DNA from: Gammaproteobacteria bacterium
Lineage (GTDB): Bacteria; Pseudomonadota; Gammaproteobacteria; Xanthomonadales; SZUA-36
Direction: 5' to 3'
Assembly (NCBI GenBank): GCA_021772915.1
Contig: JAJFLB010000012.1
Span: 62,001-126,000 of the forward strand
Length of the DNA stretch: 64,000 nt
Both the position numbers and the translations under genes were made by a program. Below, in pieces: positions 42,707-51,134 of this stretch. Below the pieces are notes generated by a model. That model did not search any database and was not told the origin of the DNA. It saw only the letters and a program-made list of their open reading frames with translations. Numbering within the stretch: position 1 is the first letter of the stretch; every line of letters begins with the position of its first letter.

Positions 42707-45322
42707 ATGAGTAGCCAAGAACCCATCCAGAACTCGTTGAAACCCGGCAAATGGATCAGGTCCACATGCAAGATGTGCCTGCATTCCTGCGGCAGCATGA
42801 TCCACGTGACCGATGCCGGGATTATCAACAAGATTGAAGGCGACCCCACCAATCCTTCCAACAACGGCAAGCTTTGTCCGAAAGGTAACTCGGCCATCAT
42901 GCGGCACTATGATCCGAATCGTTTCACCCAGCCGTTAAAGCGCACCAATCCGGAAAAAGGCCCGGGTATCGATCCCAAGTGGGAACCGATCAGCTGGGAT
43001 GAGGCATTTGATCTGACTGCCAGGGAGTTAAAAAAGTCGATCGATGAGGATCCACGCAAGCTGCTGCCTTCGATCGAAGACTTCCAGAAGTTTAATATCT
43101 GGAATTGGCCGCTTGCATTCGGCAACCAGAACAGCTTTCAGTCCGGCGGCACGATGTGTGGCGGTGCCTATCATCCGGTCAACGGTATCGTCCACTCAGC
43201 CTTTGCGGTGGCTAATGATGTCAAACACTGTAATTACTGGATCAATGACGGCACCGGTGATGGGTTTTCTTCGCACCTGCACGCCGCGGCACAATCAAAC
43301 TGGGTTGCAAAAGCACGTATTGATCGCGGCATGCGGTGCGTCACGATCGAGCCACGGCTATCCACATCGGCCGCCAAGTCAGAAGAGTGGATACCCATCC
43401 GTCCCGCCACCGACCGGCACTTTGCGCTGAGTCTGTGTCATGTCATGGTCAAGGAAGGACTATGCGATTATGCCTTCCTGAGAAAGGACACCAACGCACC
43501 CTACCTGGTCGGGGCTGACGGATATTTCGTACGCAACGCAGAGGACAAGATTTATGTCTGGGACTCAGTTGATGAGGAGGCAAAACTGTGGGATGACCCT
43601 GGAATCAAGAAAATAGCCCTCGAAGGCATCTATGAAGTGAATGGCAATGAATGCAAACCCGCATTCCAACGATTTGTTGACATCCTGGATGACTGTTCAC
43701 CGGAAGAAACAGAAAAGGTCACCACGGTACCGGCGGAAACCACCTGGCGTATTGCCCGTGAGTTTGCCGAAGCTGCGACGATCGGGGCAACTATTGATAT
43801 TGAAGGCCGCACGCTGCCACTCAGACCCGCCGGTTATAACTATTACCGTGGTGCCCAGGGACATAAACACGGTTTTCAGACCAACCATGCGTTCAAGATG
43901 GTCAACTTCATGGTCGGCAACATCGATACGCCAGGCGGACTCATGGGCGTTACCCTAGACGATCAGTGGGTCGACCGTAGCCACGTGGAGCCTGGTGAAA
44001 ACGGTATGATGCTGCCCCAACCACATCAATTGGGACCATTACCTCCCTTTGCCTTTCCACCCACCACGCACCATTTGTTGAACTATTTCCCGGTTGGTCT
44101 TCACCCGCCACACCTGAATCTGGAAGTGTTTCTGAATCGCGAGAAATATGGTGTCGATTTTGTACCGGATGTGATGGTGATCTGTCATTCCAACCCCTTG
44201 TGGGCCATTCAGGGGCCACGGCACAAGTGGCTGGAATTCATGCGCAGTATGCGATTCATAGTGGTTTCCGACATTATTCCGACGGAGACCACCTTGTGGG
44301 CGGATGTGATATTGCCTTCACACGACGCACTGGAATCGTGGAACATGACCATGATCGAGCCGCCACACACTGAAGGCATGTGTCTGCGCCAACCGGCCAC
44401 CGAGCCCCTGCACAACACCAAGAGCGAAGAGGAAATATTCTATGAGCTCTCTGAACGCATGGGTATTCTGGAAGGTTACAATGCGGTCATCAACATCGTT
44501 TCGGGCTTTGAACACAAACCGGAGTTGATGCTCGAACTGGATAAAAAGTATACCGACAAGGAGATCGCGCGGCGCAAGGGCCTGCTCTGGAACGACAAGG
44601 ATATCGATTGGTATGCCGAACGCGGTCATGCCGTAACCGAGCGCCGGACAGACAAGTGGTACCGGCCCTGGGAAGGTATGCGTCTGCATTTTTATATCGA
44701 GGATATGGTGAAAGAGCGAGACCAGCTCAAAGCCAATATGGAGGAGGCCGATGTGCCCTTCCGAAATGACTGGTGTTGGGATGATTACCAACCATTACCG
44801 ACGGCGGTTTTGGACCCGGTACACGAAGAGCCAGCCGAATACGATCTTTACGGCATTTTCTATAAGGATATCCAGCTGAACTTTGGCGAGAGCCTCAGCA
44901 ATCCCTGGATCAAGGATATTGTTTACCGAGATCCGGTGCACATTGCTCTGATATTGAACCCCAAAACGGCTGCAGCCCAAGGGTTGGAGCAGCGGGACAT
45001 AGTCAAGGTGGAGTCACCCAACGGGTTCCTGTTTGGACGCATTGGAACCTCCGAAGGCATGCATCCGGACACACTTGGTGTCTCCAACGCCCTGTCACGC
45101 ACCAAAACTTCACACAAGGGTGTCGCACATGCAGGCGGGCACTTTAATGACCTGCTTCCCTATGACCTCAAAAACACGGATGCGGTCACCGGGCAACCCG
45201 AAACAGTCTGCAAGGTCAAGCTCACCAAACTGGACGATTGGCCGGAAGGTCTCAAGGATGGCAAGTCTGTCTACGACCTGGTGGATAAGTTGCAGGAAAC
45301 AGGTGGCGGGGGGGTGCACTGA
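42707..45322 (+). CDS. Mo-bisPGD oxidoreductase catalytic subunit (DMSO reductase/PsrA-like)
   Basis: 871 residues. The 4Fe-4S ligands are Cys21, Cys24, Cys28 and Cys57 (CKMCLHSC ... KLCPKGN). Cys151 in SGGTMCGGAYHP is positioned to ligate molybdenum. MGD-binding blocks follow (PVNG, NYYRGAQGHKHG, VICHSNPLWAIQG). There is no Tat leader, so unlike PsrA or TorA it should stay cytoplasmic. With the B and C genes downstream it forms a complex iron-sulfur molybdoenzyme whose active site faces the cytoplasm. The ATG at 42707 is preceded by AGGAACGAG. The Cys-liganded branch includes tetrathionate, polysulfide, arsenate and nitrate-like enzymes and acetylene hydratase; the reaction here is unknown. 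Its pairing with an XDH-type enzyme in one operon is unusual. Confidence 0.88.
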   Translation: MSSQEPIQNSLKPGKWIRSTCKMCLHSCGSMIHVTDAGIINKIEGDPTNPSNNGKLCPKGNSAIMRHYDPNRFTQPLKRTNPEKGPGIDPKWEPISWDEAFDLTARELKKSIDEDPRKLLPSIEDFQKFNIWNWPLAFGNQNSFQSGGTMCGGAYHPVNGIVHSAFAVANDVKHCNYWINDGTGDGFSSHLHAAAQSNWVAKARIDRGMRCVTIEPRLSTSAAKSEEWIPIRPATDRHFALSLCHVMVKEGLCDYAFLRKDTNAPYLVGADGYFVRNAEDKIYVWDSVDEEAKLWDDPGIKKIALEGIYEVNGNECKPAFQRFVDILDDCSPEETEKVTTVPAETTWRIAREFAEAATIGATIDIEGRTLPLRPAGYNYYRGAQGHKHGFQTNHAFKMVNFMVGNIDTPGGLMGVTLDDQWVDRSHVEPGENGMMLPQPHQLGPLPPFAFPPTTHHLLNYFPVGLHPPHLNLEVFLNREKYGVDFVPDVMVICHSNPLWAIQGPRHKWLEFMRSMRFIVVSDIIPTETTLWADVILPSHDALESWNMTMIEPPHTEGMCLRQPATEPLHNTKSEEEIFYELSERMGILEGYNAVINIVSGFEHKPELMLELDKKYTDKEIARRKGLLWNDKDIDWYAERGHAVTERRTDKWYRPWEGMRLHFYIEDMVKERDQLKANMEEADVPFRNDWCWDDYQPLPTAVLDPVHEEPAEYDLYGIFYKDIQLNFGESLSNPWIKDIVYRDPVHIALILNPKTAAAQGLEQRDIVKVESPNGFLFGRIGTSEGMHPDTLGVSNALSRTKTSHKGVAHAGGHFNDLLPYDLKNTDAVTGQPETVCKVKLTKLDDWPEGLKDGKSVYDLVDKLQETGGGGVH

Positions 45323-45936
45323 TGTCAAGAGTCGGGATGGTCTTCGACCTGCGGCGTTGTATTGGTTGCAATGCCTGCGTGGTCGCATGCAAACAGGAAA
45401 ACTCCCTGCCGGATGGCGTATTTTTTACACGTACACTGAGTCAGGAGTACGGCGTTTTTCCCAACGTTAACCGCGTCTACATACCCACACTGTGTAATCA
45501 CTGCGAGGATGCACCCTGCCAGAAAGTCTGTCCAAGCGGTGCAACTTACACCCGCGATGACGGTATAGTGATGGTCGACGGTGAGAAATGTATCGGTTGT
45601 AATTCATGCGCCGTGGCCTGTCCGTATGACCAACGCTCGGTGATGACGAAAGAGTCGTTTGAAGACGGACTGTACGCGGATGGAAACCTGACACCATTCG
45701 AGGAGCAGGGCTACACCCGCTTTACACCGGGTACCGTTACCAAGTGCGATTTCTGCAGTGAACGAGTGGATGCAGGCCTGGATCCCGCTTGCGTGGCGAC
45801 CTGCCCTACCGATGCACGGATTTTCGGCGATCTTGATGATCCTCAAAGCAAGGCCAGGCAGTTGATTGATGAACGCGGCGGCAAACCACCACTACCCGAG
45901 AAAAATACCAAACCAAAGGTGTTCTACGTGAGTTAG
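45322..45936 (+). CDS. 4Fe-4S electron-transfer subunit (PsrB/NrfC-like)
   Basis: 204 residues. The start shares one base with the catalytic-subunit stop (TGATG), so translation is coupled. Four clusters of cysteines are visible: CIGCNACVVACKQEN, CNHCEDAPCQKVCPSGA, CIGCNSCAVACPYD and CDFCSERVDAGLDPACVATCP, enough for four [4Fe-4S] clusters. It links the catalytic subunit to the membrane subunit. There is no signal peptide, which fits a cytoplasmic complex. Confidence 0.93.
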   Translation: MSRVGMVFDLRRCIGCNACVVACKQENSLPDGVFFTRTLSQEYGVFPNVNRVYIPTLCNHCEDAPCQKVCPSGATYTRDDGIVMVDGEKCIGCNSCAVACPYDQRSVMTKESFEDGLYADGNLTPFEEQGYTRFTPGTVTKCDFCSERVDAGLDPACVATCPTDARIFGDLDDPQSKARQLIDERGGKPPLPEKNTKPKVFYVS

Positions 45937-45975
45937 GACACATCCATAACGGACGGAAGGAAAAGAGAACCCATC

Positions 45976-46878
45976 ATGGCATCAGCACAACCAGCAATCG
46001 TAGGTGACAGTTTTGCAGTCGGTTATCGCTTTCAGCGTTATTGGGGCACATCCATGGCCAGTGCATTTTTCTGCGGAGAGCTTGGAGCCGGTCTGTTTCT
46101 GGTTTCGCTTTACTACTCGGTAAACGCGGGAATGATTCTCGGGTTGGTCGTAACGGCAGTTTTGAAGACGTATTTTCACACCTCTCACATGGGTGTTCCG
46201 GCCAAGTCATGGCGTGCCATTTTGAGACCCGATCGTGCCTGGGTCAGCCGTGGTCTTATCATGATAGTGTTGTTTACGGGCTTTGGCGTCTTGCACGTTG
46301 TAACTGGAGCCTATGGTCTGTTTGAGATGGGAAGCAGTGCAACGTTAGACATCATCAAGATCGTTGCGGCCCTGGCTGCTGTGGGTGTGATGGCATACCA
46401 CGGTTTTGCCATGTCCGATTCCACCGCGATTTCACTTTGGGACTCACGCCTGATGCCACTGGTCAGCGTGGGTTACGCACTTTTGGGTGGTGCAGTCGTG
46501 ACAGCGGTATTGGCAGGGCCGACACAGGCCGGCGATGTCTCCCAAACTGCAGTCTCGTTGCCATCGCTTGGCTTGGTGCTGGTTTTACTTAATGCAGGCC
46601 TGGTTTCTGCCCTGTTGTATGGTGCTTACCACGGTTCACCGGGCGCCCGGATATCGGCGGAAATGCTGTTCAAGGGTGTATTTGCAAGGCAATTCGTTCC
46701 GCTGGTGTTTGTGCTTGGCCTCGCTCTGCCATTTGCGCTTTTACTTTGGGCTCCGGGGTCTTTCTTCGTCGAACTAGCCGTCGCGATTGCCGCACTTATC
46801 GGTTACTACGCTTTTCGAGTGTTCATATTGAGAGCTGGCGTATATGAGCCGATCATGAACTTCGCACCCCCCGAGTGA
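45976..46878 (+). CDS. NrfD/PsrC-type quinone-reactive membrane subunit
   Basis: 300 residues with about eight TM segments. The N-terminal part (FFCGELGAGLFLVSLYYS) contains the Glu and Gly-rich segment near the quinone site of NrfD/PsrC proteins, and TSHMGVPAKSWRAI is the loop between TM helices. It anchors the molybdenum complex and exchanges electrons with the quinone pool. It is the last gene of the plus-strand operon and lies 39 bp after the Fe-S subunit. The convergent DUF2783 gene follows 66 bp away; the short gap shows no hairpin. Confidence 0.87.
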   Translation: MASAQPAIVGDSFAVGYRFQRYWGTSMASAFFCGELGAGLFLVSLYYSVNAGMILGLVVTAVLKTYFHTSHMGVPAKSWRAILRPDRAWVSRGLIMIVLFTGFGVLHVVTGAYGLFEMGSSATLDIIKIVAALAAVGVMAYHGFAMSDSTAISLWDSRLMPLVSVGYALLGGAVVTAVLAGPTQAGDVSQTAVSLPSLGLVLVLLNAGLVSALLYGAYHGSPGARISAEMLFKGVFARQFVPLVFVLGLALPFALLLWAPGSFFVELAVAIAALIGYYAFRVFILRAGVYEPIMNFAPPE

Positions 46879-46944
46879 GTCCAGTTAAATTGCCAAAGGG
46901 ACCATCACTCATGTGCGGGTGTCGCAGTTAACAATACGCGCGGT

Positions 46945-47151
46945 TCATTCTTGTGGTCTGTAAGAGTGGGCAAGAGCGAGTAGCTCATCAAGCGTTTGCC
47001 GGTCACCGATATGATTGGCCATCAACAAAATGAGCTTGCTGTTGAGACTCTGGCTTTGCTCGGAGTCAAGACCTTCGTGCAAGCTTATCAGCCCGGCATA
47101 GAAATCATCAGGGTCTTCAATGCGTGGTTCAGTGCGTAACTTTTTGGTCAT
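46945..47151 (-). CDS. DUF2783 small protein
   Basis: 68 residues. The sequence DPDDFYAGLISLHEGLDSEQS ... LNSKLILLMANHIGDRQTLDELL belongs to a small family that I recognise as DUF2783, always found beside a FAD monooxygenase and an MBL-fold protein. It has no cysteine, metal motif or membrane segment, and is probably an all-helical accessory or regulatory subunit. It starts in the last codons of the monooxygenase gene (4-nt overlap) and ends the six-gene operon. Confidence 0.75.
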   Translation of the reverse strand: MTKKLRTEPRIEDPDDFYAGLISLHEGLDSEQSQSLNSKLILLMANHIGDRQTLDELLALAHSYRPQE

Positions 47152-48809
47152 GTCGTGTCCGTCGTATGCGTGTGCATGGTGGCTTCTGCGACCGCACTCC
47201 GGACAGCCTGCAAATCGAAATCTCGCCAGCGTGCAACCAGGTGTTGGTCTGGCCTGAACAGACAGTACGTCCCTGGCTCTCCATCCAGCCTCTTTTCGAG
47301 TATGCCTTTGTGATCGACCAGGGTTTCTGTCTCGTCACCTGTGGCCACGACAATGGTCTTAACCGGAATGGCGTCCGCTTCCAGCTTGGCGGCACCATCC
47401 GGTGCCTGTGTACCGTCTGTGGCAAAATACACCCCGGTGAATTGCTTGCCAATTGTTTTCAGAAACCAGCTTTCCTCACCGTTGATGGTCACCGGGGCAT
47501 CGAGAGCGGGTGAACCGGGCACCAGGTCGCCGCCGAAATCATCACTGTCCATTACGTTTAACTCCGATTGGTCCAATACACAGGCGACTGACAAACGGCC
47601 ACTGTTGACAAAACGGCGGGCGAACTCAAATTCCCGCGCCAACTCCAATGCGGAATCGCGAAAAATTCGGCTGGTTGTGCTTTTTGGTGTAATGAAGTCG
47701 GTGGCACGGGTGGAGTTGAGAACATTTTCCCTGGCGGCTATGACCCGCTCGTTATTGTAGGACTCGAGTAGTCCCACAGGCGCATTGTCATTGAGAACCA
47801 GTGCGAGCTTCCAGCCCAGGTTATCCACGTCCTGGAGTCCGCCGTTGGCGCCGCGTGCCCCAAAGGGTGAAACCAGGTGGGCAGCATCGCCGATGAAGAT
47901 GATCCGGTCGTGAACGAACCGGTCCATTTGACGGCATTGAAACGTATAAATACTGGCCCACTCAAACTCGAATTCCAAACTCTCACCCAGCATCGCTCGG
48001 ATACGTCTGGAGATATTTTCCAGTTTAAGTTCTTCTTCCCGGTCTATGTCCCAGCCCAGTTGGAAATCAAGCCGCCAGACATCATCCGGCTGCTTGTGCA
48101 GCAATGCTGACTGACCACGGTTGAAGGGTGGATCAAACCAGAACCATCGTTCGGTCGGAAATCCGGCCTTCATTTTGATATCTGCGATCAGGAAATGATC
48201 CTGAAAGGTCTCACCGTCAAATTCAAAACCAAGCATTTTGCGCACTGGACTATTGCTGCCGTCTGCCGCAATCAGGTAATCGCAGTCGAGTTTGTATTCA
48301 CCTTGAGGTGTACCGATGGTGACGGTAACACCAGCATCAGTTTGCTCGACAGCCACAACCTCGTTCTCCCAGCGGATTCCGGTAAGGGCACTCCGGTCAA
48401 TTTCGTCGATCAGGTATTCCTCGACATAATACTGTTGCAGATTGACAAACCCCGGAAACTGCTGATCCTCCTGCTCCAGGATGTTGAAGCCGTAGACGGG
48501 CTCCTTTTCATCGCCGAAAAACACCTTACCCAAATTCCACTGCACACCCTTGGCGAGCATCCGCTCACCACAACCCAACCGGTCCATTATTTCCAGCACG
48601 CGCTTGGACCAACAGATTGCCCTCGACCCAATGCTGACCTTGTTGTCATCATCAAGAATAATATTGCGAATACCGTGGCGATCAAGGTCCAGCCCCATGG
48701 CCATACCGACAGGACCTGCGCCGACGATGATAACCGGCGCACGGGCACGCTCTGGTGAATCCAGCTCCGTCGGCTTTACAAAGGGGTAAGTCTGGCGGAC
48801 ACCACGCAT
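47148..48809 (-). CDS. FAD-dependent aromatic monooxygenase (MhpA/UbiH-like)
   Basis: 553 residues. The N-terminal FAD motif is VIIVGAGPVGMAMGLDL (26-42). The central LIAADGSNSPVRKML is the DG motif, and IIFIGDAAHLVSPFGARGANGGLQD is the GD motif that closes the flavin. The C-terminal ~150 residues are a thioredoxin-like domain without catalytic cysteines, as in MhpA and pentachlorophenol-type hydroxylases. It should hydroxylate an aromatic or phenolic ring with O2 and NAD(P)H. It lies 3 bp after the MBL gene and overlaps the DUF2783 gene, in the operon that also has the CoA ligase and symporter. Confidence 0.88.
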   Translation of the reverse strand: MRGVRQTYPFVKPTELDSPERARAPVIIVGAGPVGMAMGLDLDRHGIRNIILDDDNKVSIGSRAICWSKRVLEIMDRLGCGERMLAKGVQWNLGKVFFGDEKEPVYGFNILEQEDQQFPGFVNLQQYYVEEYLIDEIDRSALTGIRWENEVVAVEQTDAGVTVTIGTPQGEYKLDCDYLIAADGSNSPVRKMLGFEFDGETFQDHFLIADIKMKAGFPTERWFWFDPPFNRGQSALLHKQPDDVWRLDFQLGWDIDREEELKLENISRRIRAMLGESLEFEFEWASIYTFQCRQMDRFVHDRIIFIGDAAHLVSPFGARGANGGLQDVDNLGWKLALVLNDNAPVGLLESYNNERVIAARENVLNSTRATDFITPKSTTSRIFRDSALELAREFEFARRFVNSGRLSVACVLDQSELNVMDSDDFGGDLVPGSPALDAPVTINGEESWFLKTIGKQFTGVYFATDGTQAPDGAAKLEADAIPVKTIVVATGDETETLVDHKGILEKRLDGEPGTYCLFRPDQHLVARWRDFDLQAVRSAVAEATMHTHTTDTT

Positions 48810-48812
48810 GCC

Positions 48813-49769
48813 TCAGCTTCCGGCTTCCAGCGCCTGCCACATCTCTGCGTCTCTTTCGGCGGTCCAGATTCTTGGATCGGTTATGCCACCCGCTTCATCA
48901 AATGCACGGCTCACATCAAATGGCAGGCAATGATCGAAAATGACCCAGTCGCCATAATCCGGCTGCAGTCGCTGATAGGTTTGGGTGTAAATATCCATCA
49001 GGTTCATACCGACTGCCTGGCCTTGTTTGACGGATCCGAACATGTCCTGCAGGAAAGATCTTGTTCCCTCAATAGCTTCGGTACAAAGCTCCGGTGTGGT
49101 CAATGCATCGCCACGACCCGGCACCAGGGCAACCGCCTGTAATTCGGCCACCCGTTGCAGTGTTTGCGGCCAGTCACGCAAATAGGCATCGCCTGTATAG
49201 GGCGTGGCCCCGTACTCGACCAGGTCGCCACTGAACAGAACTTTTTCCTTTGGCAGCCAGATCACCGTATCACCCTTGGTATGGCCGCGTCCGAGTTGTA
49301 TCAGCCTGACTTCCCGCTTACCCATCCAAACTGTCATCTCACCTTTGAAGGTCATGGTCGGCCAGGTCAGACCAGGCACGGACTCCACCCCGCTGAACAG
49401 ACGCGGAAAACGCTCCAGCTCAGATTTGAAATCTTGTTCACCGCGCTCCACGATCAGGTCGTAGGTATCCTGGCTGGAGATAATCTCATCAGGCTCATAA
49501 GCTGAAGCACCCAGAACGCGCACGGCGTGATAATGGCTCATCACGACGTACTTGATTGGCTTGTCGGTGACCGTGCGAATCTTTGCGATCACATCCTGCG
49601 CCATGATAGGTGTGGCCTGGGTATCGAGCACCATGACCGAATCGTCACCGATCACGATACCGGTATTCGGGTCGCCCTCAGCGGTATAGGCGTAGACACC
49701 ATCATCGAGTTCAGTGAACGAAATCTTTTTCTCTTCAAGGTCCGCCTGGGATGCGAATTTTTTTGTCAT
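48813..49769 (-). CDS. MBL-fold protein with a degenerate metal motif
   Basis: 318 residues of the metallo-beta-lactamase fold: IVIGDDSVMVLDTQATP, then VVMSHYHAVRVLGAS, GRGHTKGDTVIWLP and VLFSGDLVEYG. The usual HxHxDH is HYHAVR here: His79 and His81 remain, but the Asp and His that bind the second metal are Val83 and Arg84. It can hold at most one metal in the canonical way, or it acts by another mechanism. From recall, the same variant occurs in other DUF2783-linked proteins, so it is a family trait and not a defect. It is in operon with PaaK (57 bp upstream) and the monooxygenase (3 bp downstream). The reaction is unknown; hydrolysis of a CoA thioester or ester is a guess. Confidence 0.75.
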   Translation of the reverse strand: MTKKFASQADLEEKKISFTELDDGVYAYTAEGDPNTGIVIGDDSVMVLDTQATPIMAQDVIAKIRTVTDKPIKYVVMSHYHAVRVLGASAYEPDEIISSQDTYDLIVERGEQDFKSELERFPRLFSGVESVPGLTWPTMTFKGEMTVWMGKREVRLIQLGRGHTKGDTVIWLPKEKVLFSGDLVEYGATPYTGDAYLRDWPQTLQRVAELQAVALVPGRGDALTTPELCTEAIEGTRSFLQDMFGSVKQGQAVGMNLMDIYTQTYQRLQPDYGDWVIFDHCLPFDVSRAFDEAGGITDPRIWTAERDAEMWQALEAGS

Positions 49770-49826
49770 TAGTAATTACCATTGTGTTGAGGAATTAGTC
49801 TTATAAAGCTTCCGGGTACATGCGTC

Positions 49827-51134
49827 TTAACGGGAGCGTTTGTCGACGATCCGTACCGCTTTGCCCTCGGAACGGGCAACCCCACCGACGTCACGCAGTT
49901 CGATGTTTGCTGTCACGCCGATGTAGGATTTTACATTGTGGCTTAGTTTTGCAGCAATCGAAACCCGCTCTTCATCGGAAAGTTGGTTGTGCTGCGGGGC
50001 CACCTCGACCAGAACGCGCATCCTGTCCATCTGCTTGTCGGTATACAATTCAATCTGGTAGTGCGGTGAGCATTCTTCCAGCTTGAGTATTTCTTCTTCT
50101 ATTTGCGTCGGAAAAACATTGACCCCACGTATGATCATCATATCGTCACTACGACCGGTAATTTTATCCATGCGACGCATGCTACGCGCAGTTCCGGGCA
50201 ATAACCGGGTCAGATCTCGCGTTCTATAGCGAATAATGGGTAAGGCCTCTTTGCTCAGCGAGGTAAAAACCAGTTCACCGTACTCCCCATCCGGCATGAC
50301 TTCGCCACTTTGAGGGTCAACAATTTCCGGGTAAAAATGATCTTCCCAGATATGCGGTCCGTCCTTGGTTTCCAGGCACTCGCAGGCCACACCGGGTCCG
50401 ATGACTTCCGACAAACCATAGATATCTATGGCGTCTATCCCAAGGCGTGACTCGATTTCCTTTCGCATTGCGTCGGTCCAGGGTTCCGCGCCAAACAGAC
50501 CAACCCTGAGCGAGGACTCTTTAGGATCAATCCCCTGCCGTTCAAATTCATCGGCAAGATTCAGCATATAAGACGGTGTCGACATGATGATGTCGGGTTC
50601 AAAATCCTGGATCAACTGTACCTGGCGCTCCGTCATGCCACCCGACATGGGGATTACGGTTGCCCCCAGACGTTCTGCGCCATAATGTGCACCCAGACCA
50701 CCGGTAAACAAACCGTAGCCATAGGCATTGTGAACCTTGTCGCTTTTCCTGGCACCGGCACCCCGCATCGACCGCGCACACACATCGGCCCACATGTCGA
50801 TATCATTTTTTGTGTAACCCACGACCGTTGGCTTTCCGGTGGTACCGCTTGATGCGTGCACCCGAACCACCTCATCCATTGGCACAGCAAACAGACCAAA
50901 GGGATAGTTTTCACGCAGGTCCTGCTTGGCTGTGAGTGGAAACCGACCCAGGTCTGACAATGATTTCAGATTTGACGGGTGGATTCCTTGCTCGTCAAAC
51001 TTTTTCCTGTAGTGCGCAACATTGTCGTAGGCGTGTTGCAGACTCCATTGCATCCGGTTCAGTTGCAACGACTGTAATTCATCCAGGCTGGCTTTCTCAA
51101 TGGGCTCAAGTTTTGTGTGATCTATATGACTCAT
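49827..51134 (-). CDS. paaK: Phenylacetate-CoA ligase family enzyme
   Basis: 435 residues of the adenylate-forming fold, of PaaK length. The phosphate loop is ASSGTTGKPT (94-103), and IDIYGLSEVIGPGVACEC and VFTSLSKEALPIIRYRTRDL are the A5-A8 regions. The C-terminal domain (KITGRSDDMMIIRGVNVFPTQIEEE) carries the hinge and the lid. It activates phenylacetate or a related aryl acid to its CoA thioester with ATP. The start overlaps the actP end by 4 nt. It is embedded in a symporter-ligase-monooxygenase operon, so the natural substrate may be a hydroxyaryl acid and not phenylacetate; no paaABCDE epoxidase genes are nearby. Confidence 0.88.
   Translation of the reverse strand: MSHIDHTKLEPIEKASLDELQSLQLNRMQWSLQHAYDNVAHYRKKFDEQGIHPSNLKSLSDLGRFPLTAKQDLRENYPFGLFAVPMDEVVRVHASSGTTGKPTVVGYTKNDIDMWADVCARSMRGAGARKSDKVHNAYGYGLFTGGLGAHYGAERLGATVIPMSGGMTERQVQLIQDFEPDIIMSTPSYMLNLADEFERQGIDPKESSLRVGLFGAEPWTDAMRKEIESRLGIDAIDIYGLSEVIGPGVACECLETKDGPHIWEDHFYPEIVDPQSGEVMPDGEYGELVFTSLSKEALPIIRYRTRDLTRLLPGTARSMRRMDKITGRSDDMMIIRGVNVFPTQIEEEILKLEECSPHYQIELYTDKQMDRMRVLVEVAPQHNQLSDEERVSIAAKLSHNVKSYIGVTANIELRDVGGVARSEGKAVRIVDKRSR

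Noticed and set aside
42707-45322. Steroid C25 or ethylbenzene dehydrogenase catalytic subunit
   Set aside because: Those enzymes have a Tat leader, an Asp Mo ligand, a DMSO reductase type II subunit order with a heme b subunit, and a longer alpha chain. Here there is no leader and NrfD replaces the heme subunit.
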